Positions 13,179 through 19,349 of a DNA stretch of 19,349 nucleotides are shown piece after piece. Both the position numbers and the translations under genes were made by a program. The notes under the pieces were generated by a model. It had not been told where the DNA came from and searched no databases. It saw only the letters and a list, made by a program, of their open reading frames with translations. The first letter of the stretch is position 1. Every line of letters begins with the position of its first letter. This DNA is from RGIG5612 sp045604025 (lineage in GTDB: Bacteria; Bacillota; Clostridia; Lachnospirales; Lachnospiraceae): the NCBI GenBank assembly GCA_045604025.1, contig JAZUNG010000059.1, forward strand, positions 1-19,349, given 5' to 3'.

Positions 13179-13969
13179 TTATAGATAGCGAATGGAATAT
13201 ACATGATGGTCATGACAATGATGGCCAGCAGTCCGAATAATACCAGATACAGCGCATGACTGCCTCCGGCCAGAGATGAAAGGAACTCCAGCGGCGAGCC
13301 AGGCGAAGGTACTGCTATGAACATGAAATTTGTTCCCAGTACGTTATTGGCTATAGCTGCTGCCGGAACTGTCACACACAGGAACAGGACCGGTTTCCAG
13401 ATAGCTGACAGCCTGGGCTGTATACGCCTGGTAGCCAGCTGCATGATCACATACATCGATACAAGCGCATGTGTAGCGAAGCTGTGAAGTGACGGATAGG
13501 AAAGCAGCGGATATCTCACCCAGTCAGGGAACAGCAGCGCACACCATACTCCGGGAAGACACAGGTCATACAATACCTGCCCCATCCAGTCCGCACGCGG
13601 GATGCCTCTGCCCTCAGTGCGGCCTGTGCTTCCTGGTCCCGTCCGGCTATCTCGAGGTATATCTCTGCTTTCGGTACCACCCTGCCCCTTCCAGTCCGGG
13701 CAGAAGATACTGTGCAGCAGACACATATACAGTGCCAACGCGCACAGATGCAGAGGGATCGCGAACACACTCAGTTCTCCCATCTGATAATAGACAACAT
13801 AGTGAACCAGGTCCAGCGCTACCACTATGATGCCAATGATCAGTCCAAAGATATTTCTGGCTTTTTCAGATATCTGTCTGTAAATAAATGCCACACAGAT
13901 ACATAACGCTATGATGATCAGCAGCGTTATAATGTGCGGCACAGACATGATGGAAAAACCTGTATTCAT
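13163..13969 (-). CDS. TIGR02206/YwaF-like integral membrane protein
   Basis: This 268-residue protein has about seven hydrophobic helices and resembles the TIGR02206/YwaF family of unknown function. Supporting features are the early VPHIITLLIIIALC helix, an ELSVFAIPLHLCAL helix about 65-78 with conserved His, the PLLSYPSLHSFATHAL helix, and the late NNVLGTNFMFIAVPSPGSPLEFL loop. Residues about 91-132 form a hydrophilic Gly/Arg/Asp-rich loop that is unlike the rest. It is encoded by a 105-bp in-frame segment between 17-bp direct repeats. No good Shine-Dalgarno sequence is seen before the ATG. The last codons and stop lie within the terminator of the convergent lipoprotein gene. It is 64 nt after azlD and may share its transcript. 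Confidence 0.8.
   Translation of the reverse strand: MNTGFSIMSVPHIITLLIIIALCICVAFIYRQISEKARNIFGLIIGIIVVALDLVHYVVYYQMGELSVFAIPLHLCALALYMCLLHSIFCPDWKGQGGTESRDIPRDSRTGPGSTGRTEGRGIPRADWMGQVLYDLCLPGVWCALLFPDWVRYPLLSYPSLHSFATHALVSMYVIMQLATRRIQPRLSAIWKPVLFLCVTVPAAAIANNVLGTNFMFIAVPSPGSPLEFLSSLAGGSHALYLVLFGLLAIIVMTIMYIPFAIYNKNHR
13576..13697. repeat. 17-bp direct repeats, 105 bp apart, inside the membrane protein gene
   Basis: CCTGCCCCATCCAGTCC (13576-13592) and CCTGCCCCTTCCAGTCC (13681-13697) differ at one base. Their spacing is exactly 105 bp (35 codons). They encode DWMGQ and DWKGQ, the borders of the odd hydrophilic loop. Confidence 0.9.
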
Positions 13970-14033
13970 GGTACTATCTTATCAGATACCTTATTTACCC
14001 ACAAGTAACATATCAGCTGTATGAGTCTTATAA

Positions 14034-14366
14034 CTATACAAACACCAGCTGAACGAGCAGCATATAGCATACTGTCCCTGCGACTATACTGAGGATGGTG
14101 TTATGTTTCCACAGATGCAGCCCTATGACTACAGCTATAGCTATCAGCTCAGGAACAAACGACCCTGCGGCAGCAAATGAGATATCCTTGAGGCAATAAA
14201 CGACCAGCATCGCTATAACAGCGTACGGAAGCAGAGAGCTGAGGCGCGTGATAAATACAGGTGCCTTCCGGTTCTTTCCAAACAGAATAAACGGAAGTCC
14301 CCGAAGGAGCGCCGTGACTACTGCCATTATCGCTATACTGATCAGTAAATAAATGTTCTGTTCCAT
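14034..14366 (-). CDS. azlD: AzlD-family branched-chain amino acid transport protein
   Basis: This 110-residue membrane protein with four hydrophobic segments is the small subunit of the AzlCD exporter family, which in Bacillus subtilis exports 4-azaleucine and branched-chain amino acids. Typical AzlD elements are the N-terminal IYLLISIAIMAVVTALLRGLPF helix, the FITRLSSLLPYAVIAMLVVYCL stretch with the P-Y-A-V-I-A-M-L motif, and the closing HKHNTILSIVAGT-like segment. The ATG at 14366 is chosen because it gives the family length. The open frame runs 59 codons further upstream into azlC with no sensible coding. It starts five bases after the azlC stop, and AGGAAGAGG lies upstream. Confidence 0.88.
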   Translation of the reverse strand: MEQNIYLLISIAIMAVVTALLRGLPFILFGKNRKAPVFITRLSSLLPYAVIAMLVVYCLKDISFAAAGSFVPELIAIAVVIGLHLWKHNTILSIVAGTVCYMLLVQLVFV

Positions 14367-14371
14367 CTGCT

Positions 14372-15091
14372 CTACTGCCTCTTCCTGCTCTGCAGCCTCT
14401 GAAAAATATCCGGAACTGACAGACAGATCACTATTGCTATCATCGTAGGGATCAGGAAACTGTCCGCACCGAATATCAGCCTGCACGCTACAGCGCTTAC
14501 AGCGCCGCAGATGGCCGGCCAGTGCTTTCCGCCTTCGCACCACTGATCCACTGCTACCGTAATAAACAGCGCAGTCAGAGAAAAATCTATTCCGGTTGTA
14601 TTTATGGGGATGAAATGCCCGGCCAGCACTCCGATGATACTGCCTGCTACCCAGTACATCTGATCAAAGAGGGACACCCAGAAATAAAATGCAGCGTTTT
14701 GATTCCTCTCATCCTTGTCATCCTTGACCAGCAGGGAATATGTCTCGTCAGTCAGGCCGAAGATCAGATATGGTTTTCTCTTTCCTGCATCACGGTATTT
14801 ATCCAGCATGGATATTCCGTACAGGATATGCCTGGCATTGACAGCCAGTGTGGTCAGAAAGCTGGTGATAAATCCTGCTCCGCCGCTCAGAAGGTCAACC
14901 GCAACATATTGCATGGACCCCGCATAGATAAAGATGCTCATAACGATAGGCCACCATATCCCCAGGCCATGGGAATACGCCAGCATACCAAAACCGGTCC
15001 CCAGCACAACATAACCTGCGAGGACCGGAAGACTCTTAACAAACGCTCTGTTTACAACTCCTGATCGTGCCTGCATATTTCTCTCAGACAT
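14372..15091 (-). CDS. azlC: AzlC-family amino acid exporter large subunit
   Basis: This 239-residue membrane protein is the large subunit of the AzlCD branched-chain amino acid exporter family. Recognisable segments are LPVLAGYVVLGTGFGMLA (about 21-38), SIFIYAGSMQYVAV (about 52-65), ARHILYGISML (about 85-96) with the conserved Arg-His, and GLTDETYSL (about 112-120). Five to six further helices follow. The start is uncertain: ATG 15091 has no Shine-Dalgarno sequence, while ATG 15076 (MQARSG) has GAGAG just upstream. The azlD start is five bases after its stop. A good promoter lies about 20 nt upstream, back to back with that of the next gene. Confidence 0.9.
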   Translation of the reverse strand: MSERNMQARSGVVNRAFVKSLPVLAGYVVLGTGFGMLAYSHGLGIWWPIVMSIFIYAGSMQYVAVDLLSGGAGFITSFLTTLAVNARHILYGISMLDKYRDAGKRKPYLIFGLTDETYSLLVKDDKDERNQNAAFYFWVSLFDQMYWVAGSIIGVLAGHFIPINTTGIDFSLTALFITVAVDQWCEGGKHWPAICGAVSAVACRLIFGADSFLIPTMIAIVICLSVPDIFQRLQSRKRQ

Positions 15092-15109
15092 AAATGTACA
15101 TTGAATTGG

Positions 15110-15138
15110 ATTTTAACAGAAACCTGCAGTCTGTTCAA
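15110..15138 (-). promoter_or_regulatory. Promoter of azlCD
   Basis: On the minus strand TTGAAC (15133-15138) and TAAAAT (15110-15115) are 17 nt apart. The start point would be near 15103, leaving a leader of only about 12 nt before ATG 15091 or 27 nt before ATG 15076. Confidence 0.7.
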
Positions 15139-15147
15139 GGACATATA

Positions 15148-15176
15148 TTGAAATCACCATATACGAAGTATATAAT
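15148..15176 (+). promoter_or_regulatory. Promoter of the zinc-ribbon/coiled-coil protein gene
   Basis: TTGAAA (15148-15153) and TATAAT (15171-15176) are 17 nt apart. Its -35 box is only nine bases from the azlCD -35 box, so the two promoters are back to back. Confidence 0.85.
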
Positions 15177-15232
15177 AATTTTTTAGTAGAAATACATTTC
15201 TATAAATCTTTCAAAAAAGGAAGGTGTTCGTT

Positions 15233-16282
15233 ATGGCATTGAAAGCACTCGTATGCCCGCAATGCGGAGCAAATCTCAGTCTGGATGATTCAAGAGATTT
15301 TGGTTTTTGTCAGTTCTGCGGAACCAAGGTCATGCTGCATGAAACAGTAGAAGTCAAACACACCGGTTCTGTGAAGATAGATAATTCCGATCAGGAACGC
15401 AATTTCCTGCAGCTGGCCAATTCCAGTTTCAATTCACTCAATTTTGAAGAGGCGTACATGTACTACACCAGAACACTGGAGCTCAACGCCAACAACGTTC
15501 TGGCTGTCTATATGAAGGGTATCTGCGCGGTATACAATTCCGATCCGCAGGCCATCCGTACCAATGAATACGTGCAGGCTGTCAAGCAGGCTACTTCCAT
15601 AGCTGTATCAGCCGGTAACGAGTCTTCCGACCAGCTCTTCAAAGGCATCGAAGATCAGTCATCTGCCATGATGAACTACTGGTTCAATAACGGACTTCCC
15701 ATACAGCCCGCAACCAATGAGCAGGGTGAGTGCATTTCCGAGTTCTCCAAAGCTGTAAATGTAGCCAACCTGGCGCAGAATGTGGTCCAGCTCATCTTCA
15801 GCGAAGAAGGCAAGGAAGAACTGATCAACCAGGCTATTCCTTTCATCGATACTACGCTGAAGACCAAGCTGAAATATTTTGCAGGTATCCAGACAGACAA
15901 AAAGGGCCGTCAGACTCCTGTCTACAAGCCGATCACAGCCACTTCAGAGCAGCAGAAGATGCTGAACACTATCAGAGATTATCTCAGAGATACGTTCAAC
16001 AACCTGCCTTCCAGAGTAGCCAGATCCAGTGATATCAACGACAGACTGAATGCTGCCGATGAAGAGAAGAACAGGATCAAGTCACAGCTCAAGGATCTGA
16101 AGAGCCAGCGCAATTCTCTGCTTTTCGCCCTCCTGAAGGACCGCAAGAATCCCGAGATCAAGGCTCAGATCGCTGCACTGGATGCAGATATCAAGGTCAT
16201 TGAGTCTCAGCTCGGAGATGCCAAATCTGTTTCCAAAGGTATCAGCGGTGAGATGAAGGAATTCAGAAAGACTCTGAAGTAA
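15233..16282 (+). CDS. Zinc-ribbon protein with TPR-like and coiled-coil regions
   Basis: This 349-residue cytoplasmic protein starts with a four-cysteine zinc ribbon (CPQC at 8-11 and CQFC at 26-29). It is followed by a helical region with TPR-like features: LQLANSSFNSLNFEEAYMYYTRTLELNANNVLA resembles one full repeat about residues 59-91. A long middle with no family I recognise follows. The last 80 residues (about 268-349) are a Lys/Glu/Asp/Gln-rich coiled coil including DLKSQRNSLL and AQIAALDADIKVIESQL. No signal or membrane segment. AAGGAAGGTG lies six bases before the ATG. Single gene with its own promoter and a strong terminator. A scaffold or adaptor role is a guess only. Confidence 0.82.
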   Translation: MALKALVCPQCGANLSLDDSRDFGFCQFCGTKVMLHETVEVKHTGSVKIDNSDQERNFLQLANSSFNSLNFEEAYMYYTRTLELNANNVLAVYMKGICAVYNSDPQAIRTNEYVQAVKQATSIAVSAGNESSDQLFKGIEDQSSAMMNYWFNNGLPIQPATNEQGECISEFSKAVNVANLAQNVVQLIFSEEGKEELINQAIPFIDTTLKTKLKYFAGIQTDKKGRQTPVYKPITATSEQQKMLNTIRDYLRDTFNNLPSRVARSSDINDRLNAADEEKNRIKSQLKDLKSQRNSLLFALLKDRKNPEIKAQIAALDADIKVIESQLGDAKSVSKGISGEMKEFRKTLK

Positions 16283-16310
16283 CTGAATTACAACACATAT
16301 AAAATGCTAA

Positions 16311-16349
16311 AAGATGTCAGAGATCCATCAATCTCTGACATCTTTTTTT
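16311..16349 (+). terminator. Strong bidirectional terminator
   Basis: AAGATGTCAGAGAT (16311-16324) and ATCTCTGACATCTT (16331-16344) form a perfect 14-bp stem with a 6-nt loop, followed by a run of seven T. It ends the zinc-ribbon gene and, with TTTT on the other strand, probably the lactonase gene too. Confidence 0.95.
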
Positions 16350-16391
16350 CAGATCATTATCTGACAATAGTTATCTTTTCCGGACCATTTT

Positions 16392-17414
16392 CTACAGGAG
16401 CATGATGCTGCCTGCAGCTGGAACCTCGGCAATCTTTTCCGGAGCTCCGAGTCTGCCGGTTTCCGGGTCAACTGACAGCCTGGTGATATCACCCTCGTTA
16501 TTTGCGCAGAACAGCTCACGGCCGTCTTTGCTGAATGCCAGACCTCTGGTCTCATCGCTGCCGCAGTCAAAATGTCCTACATAGTCCAGCAGTCCGCTCT
16601 CCAGGATCTTGTATGCGATGATCTTGTTATGCTCGCGAACAGCTGTGCAGATCAGTTTTCCGTCAGGGCTGATCCTGATGTCTGATGCCATGGTCAGAGG
16701 CCCCACAGGTGCATTCAGCAGGGAATATGAAGCCTTCTCTGTCAGTTTGTCTCCTTCCAGAGCAAATGCATAGATCCTGCATCCTATCTCTGTGACCAAA
16801 TACAGCATGGTTCCCTCTGCGTTGAACGCCATATGTCTGGGGAACTGCCCTCTGTCTACCCAGGCAGACTGCAGATAAACAAGACGCTCATTTTCTCTGT
16901 CTATCCTGTACAGATTGATCTCGTCTGCACCCAGATTCGCGCACGCGATCAGCCTGCCGTCAGGAGTGATCTGCGACGAATGAGTCTTACCGTTATTCTG
17001 CCTCGGAGTATATCCGTGTCCGGTCATCCTGAGGTCATGAGTCAGAGTCAGGCTCCCGTCTTCATTTACTCTGATCATCAGCAGACATCCGTTGCCCATG
17101 CATGTTACAAACACGTACTTTCCATCAGGATCGGATGAAACGTAGCTTAACGGTCCGAGCTCAGTAGGCATGACGAATACCTTTTCGAGTGATCCGTCTT
17201 TCTGGATCCTGTAGCTCACTACACTTCCTGATCCACGGATCTCACTGACTGATACGATATAGTCACCTGCTCTGGTCAGGATAGACTGCGAAGGGATATC
17301 CTCTCCGTAAACCCCCATCTTCTCGGCAATGCCATTCTCATACTTAAGAACTGTCACTCCGCCTACATATTCCCTGAACGACATAGCGCCACAATACATT
17401 AACTCAGCACTCAT
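16392..17414 (-). CDS. Lactonase family beta-propeller protein
   Basis: This 340-residue protein resembles the lactonase family (PF10282), seven-bladed beta-propellers that include the cytosolic 6-phosphogluconolactonase Pgl/YbhE. Blade repeats show as the recurring S-PDGKYVFVTC / TPDGRLIACANLG / AEGTMLYLVTE / SPDGKLICTAVR / SKDGRELFCANN motifs. The first blade starts at MYCGAMS. Family members hydrolyse 6-phosphogluconolactone, but many are unproven and could act on other sugar lactones. GGAGG lies five bases before the ATG. It has its own promoter just after the tannase-like gene's stop and an inverted repeat downstream of the -10 box. No signal peptide, so a cytosolic enzyme of the pentose phosphate route is the most likely role. 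Confidence 0.85.
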   Translation of the reverse strand: MSAELMYCGAMSFREYVGGVTVLKYENGIAEKMGVYGEDIPSQSILTRAGDYIVSVSEIRGSGSVVSYRIQKDGSLEKVFVMPTELGPLSYVSSDPDGKYVFVTCMGNGCLLMIRVNEDGSLTLTHDLRMTGHGYTPRQNNGKTHSSQITPDGRLIACANLGADEINLYRIDRENERLVYLQSAWVDRGQFPRHMAFNAEGTMLYLVTEIGCRIYAFALEGDKLTEKASYSLLNAPVGPLTMASDIRISPDGKLICTAVREHNKIIAYKILESGLLDYVGHFDCGSDETRGLAFSKDGRELFCANNEGDITRLSVDPETGRLGAPEKIAEVPAAGSIMLL

Positions 17415-17431
17415 AAAAACCTCCGTTCTTT

Positions 17432-17455
17432 CAATTCAAAACAGTTTCTGAATTG
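17432..17455. repeat. Inverted repeat at the lactonase start point
   Basis: CAATTCA (17432-17438) and TGAATTG (17449-17455) are a perfect 7-bp dyad with a 10-nt spacer. It lies directly downstream of the -10 box, over the expected start point. Confidence 0.7.
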
Positions 17456-17485
17456 ATTATATTAAACATCCCCCCATCATGGCAA
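17456..17485 (-). promoter_or_regulatory. Promoter of the lactonase gene
   Basis: On the minus strand TTGCCA (17480-17485) and TATAAT (17456-17461) are 18 nt apart. The spacer contains a run of six G. Confidence 0.65.
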
Positions 17486-17488
17486 CGT

Positions 17489-19210
17489 TTAATTGCAGAT
17501 CGAATCAATATAAGTCTGGACATCATCATAGCTGTAATCAGCTGACATATGTCCTACGCCCCAGACCAGAGCATAATCTACATCTGCGATCTTATCTTTC
17601 TCCAGAAGGCTGGCAATATTCCATGCTGCTACTGCTCCTATGTCGCCATCCATCGTTCCAATCCTGAACCTCCAGAAAGGCGCAACATCTGTGTCCCCGT
17701 TAACGATGAAATAGTTTGGTGTCATCAGATCTACATCATGCTGCTTTTCGTCTGTGATCTGCTCTTTATAATCATTCAAGACCTCAGCAGCTTCGGGATA
17801 TGTTTCTGACAGATCTTCCAGTATATTCTTAAGTTCAGCACTGAAATGCTCTGTATCAAACAATTCATTTTCTTTTTTATTTGCGTCAAGTCCATCAAAT
17901 GAAGGGACTCCCTTATTTCGGCCCATATTCTCAGAAACAAACTCTTCTACAGATTCAACGGTGTAACGTTCTCCTCCGTAATTATCAGCATAGTATGTTA
18001 CACATTCATTGATCTTATCCAGGAATCCCTGATAAAACTCATCGGGATCTATACCCATCTCTTTCAGGTCATTTTTATATGCTTCGATCAAAGCATCGTG
18101 AAGCGCAACTTCAAACTCAGTAAACTCTGTCTTCTGCGCCTCTCCGCCTGTATTATCTCCACCCATAGGACCGCCCATCATGCCACCGGGGCCTCCGCCC
18201 ATAGGATCGCCCATCATGCCGCCAAAACCACCGCTGGCTGTCTCTGATGAATGAAGCCACTCAAATGCAGCATCCGCGATACCCAGGTTTGTGATCGGGC
18301 AGAATACCATCGCGCAATAAACATCATCCTTTGCTCCCATGATCGCGCCGATCTCTTCCAGATAGGGATCATATTCATGCGAATTTCCTGATGCACCTAA
18401 AATAGAAGCAACTGATCCTCCTGCGCTGGTTCCGGTAGTAACTATCTTATCCACGTCACCAGGCACCAGATCTGCATTTGCCTTCAGCAGACGGATACCG
18501 GCTTTGAGATCAACTACACATGCAGGTGCAGTTCCGTCAACTGTACTGGTGATCCCGCGGCTGCCTATACTGACCAGTACATATCCGCTCTGCAGGTAGC
18601 TTTCATAAGTACCTACTCCGCCTCCCTTTCTTCCACTGGTCAGCTGCAGGCGTTCACCCTGAGCATAACCATCAATGGTATTCTGAACTATCACAGGAGC
18701 ATTTGCGCCGGTAAATGTAGTTCCTGCAGGATTAGTAAATGTTCCATCACGTTTAACAGTACATGTAAATGTCCCATCTCCATTGTCCTTTGCATCCATA
18801 TACTCTTCCGGAACATATATATCCATCATCTGGATACTACTGTCAACAGGATTCAGACAATATGGAATATCTGTCAGCACATAGCACGGCTGAACGTCCT
18901 GATAGATCAGATTACCACTATCATCAACTACATACTGTCCACGCTGTGACTGCGGCTGCTCTGTCACATAAACCCACTTGTTGGCATAATTAGCCAGATC
19001 CAGCGATGGATCCAGCTGGATGGCTGCCTCTGTAGTCTCTTCTGTGGCTTCAGAAGTATCATCTGTGGCGTCTGTTTCTATCTGGGCAGACTCAGATTGA
19101 GTCTGAGCATCCGGAGTGGTCGTTGTCACACTCTGACCTGATGCTCCACATCCTTGCAGGATCATGACCATCATCAACATGAAACATATAACAATTGAAA
19201 ACTTCTTCAT
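17489..19210 (-). CDS. Secreted tannase/feruloyl-esterase-like lipoprotein
   Basis: This 573-residue predicted lipoprotein has a signal (MKK, then a hydrophobic Met/Val-rich core) and lipobox LQGC with Cys21. A Thr/Ser/Glu-rich linker runs to about residue 64. The catalytic domain shows the nucleophile elbow GTSAGGS (260-266, Ser262), an acid candidate in NGDTDVAPF (Asp508) and a histidine in WGVGHMSADY (His554). The GTSAGG elbow, the CPITNLGIADAAFEW stretch (about 304-318) and the late VDYALVWGVGH resemble subtype-B bacterial tannases, which hydrolyse gallate esters. Related alpha/beta esterases are an alternative. Residues 330-353 are two copies of a 12-residue Gly/Met unit, and the region from 325 to about 440 is a large insert. 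GGGAGG lies seven bases before the ATG. It is upstream of the lactonase on the same strand. Confidence 0.75.
   Translation of the reverse strand: MKKFSIVICFMLMMVMILQGCGASGQSVTTTTPDAQTQSESAQIETDATDDTSEATEETTEAAIQLDPSLDLANYANKWVYVTEQPQSQRGQYVVDDSGNLIYQDVQPCYVLTDIPYCLNPVDSSIQMMDIYVPEEYMDAKDNGDGTFTCTVKRDGTFTNPAGTTFTGANAPVIVQNTIDGYAQGERLQLTSGRKGGGVGTYESYLQSGYVLVSIGSRGITSTVDGTAPACVVDLKAGIRLLKANADLVPGDVDKIVTTGTSAGGSVASILGASGNSHEYDPYLEEIGAIMGAKDDVYCAMVFCPITNLGIADAAFEWLHSSETASGGFGGMMGDPMGGGPGGMMGGPMGGDNTGGEAQKTEFTEFEVALHDALIEAYKNDLKEMGIDPDEFYQGFLDKINECVTYYADNYGGERYTVESVEEFVSENMGRNKGVPSFDGLDANKKENELFDTEHFSAELKNILEDLSETYPEAAEVLNDYKEQITDEKQHDVDLMTPNYFIVNGDTDVAPFWRFRIGTMDGDIGAVAAWNIASLLEKDKIADVDYALVWGVGHMSADYSYDDVQTYIDSICN
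18152..18223 (-). repeat. 36-bp tandem repeat in the tannase-like gene
   Basis: Two adjacent 36-bp units encode GGMMG-(D/G)-PMGG-(G/D)-(P/N), residues 330-341 and 342-353. It lies in a Gly/Met-rich insert between the nucleophile and the other catalytic residues. Confidence 0.85.
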
Positions 19211-19324
19211 TCGGTATTACCTCCCAATAGCAATTCTTTTGAATAATAATAAATCATTCGGAAGCTTTTTACTAAACCAATTAACAAATCGGCTATGCAT
19301 TTTTCTGTTCGCTTTGGTGAATAC

Positions 19325-19349
19325 AAAAAAACTGCTCCACATATGTGGA
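19325..19349 (-). terminator. Probable terminator cut by the window edge
   Basis: TCCACATATGTGGA (19336-19349) is a perfect palindrome running to the last base. On the minus strand it is followed by GCAG and a run of T (19325-19330). A larger stem continuing off the right edge would be a normal terminator of a gene outside the window. Confidence 0.55.

Noticed and set aside
13489..13830. + strand frame opposite the TIGR02206-like gene
   Set aside because: Shadow frame in the repeat-bearing loop; the membrane protein on the minus strand is clearly the real gene.
14367..14543. Longer N-terminus for azlD
   Set aside because: It overlaps azlC and reads as basic, non-membrane sequence; AzlD proteins are normally about 105-110 residues.

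Overview
The window looks like a chromosomal segment of a low-to-mid-GC Gram-positive anaerobe of the Clostridia, probably Lachnospiraceae or a near relative. The reasons are strong AGGAGG-type ribosome binding sites, a perfect CIRCE heat-shock operator, Gram-positive style lipoproteins, a DUF5721-type protein, and a cytosolic Mrp Fe-S carrier beside HtpG. This is inference from gene content; no rRNA or other phylogenetic marker is present. I see no phage, insertion sequence, CRISPR array or plasmid gene. It reads as ordinary chromosome with accessory esterases and envelope proteins.

Layout. 1-660 (+) is the 3' end of a DUF4015-type putative glycoside hydrolase with an acidic tail that seems to have been cut by a stop and a frame change. 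765-5096 (-) is a probable operon in the order htpG, mrp, phosphoribosyltransferase, heavy-metal/manganese efflux permease, led by CIRCE and a near-consensus promoter at 5239-5301. 5306-5890 (-) is a DUF5721 protein whose promoter lies in a dyad. 6125-6898 (+) is an alpha/beta hydrolase resembling cinnamoyl/feruloyl esterases, convergent with a DUF4349 lipoprotein (6902-7855, -). 8069-9307 (-) is an unassigned serine-hydrolase-like protein with tandem repeats in its leader.

9308-9909 is a 602-nt gene-poor stretch holding tandem repeats, a stem-loop, a recurring GGCCC-containing motif and three extended -10 promoters pointing at a small DUF2007 protein (9910-10146, +). Next come a divergent pair, an NAD-dependent epimerase (-) and a TetR regulator (+); then tRNA-Thr(CGT) (-); a putative lipoprotein with a C-terminal zinc ribbon (+); a TIGR02206/YwaF-like membrane protein (-) carrying a 105-bp direct-repeat insertion; and an AzlC/AzlD amino-acid exporter pair (-). 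A zinc-ribbon/coiled-coil protein (+) follows, back to back with azlC. The right end has a lactonase-family beta-propeller (-) and a 573-residue secreted tannase/feruloyl-esterase-like lipoprotein (-).

Two predicted esterases, a lactonase-family protein and a glycoside hydrolase suggest use of plant carbohydrates or phenolic esters; that link is inference only. No single multi-gene novel system is evident. The best leads are the motif and promoter cluster at 9638-9863, the regulatory dyads, the CIRCE geometry, the 105-bp in-frame repeat insertion, and two zinc-ribbon proteins of unknown function.
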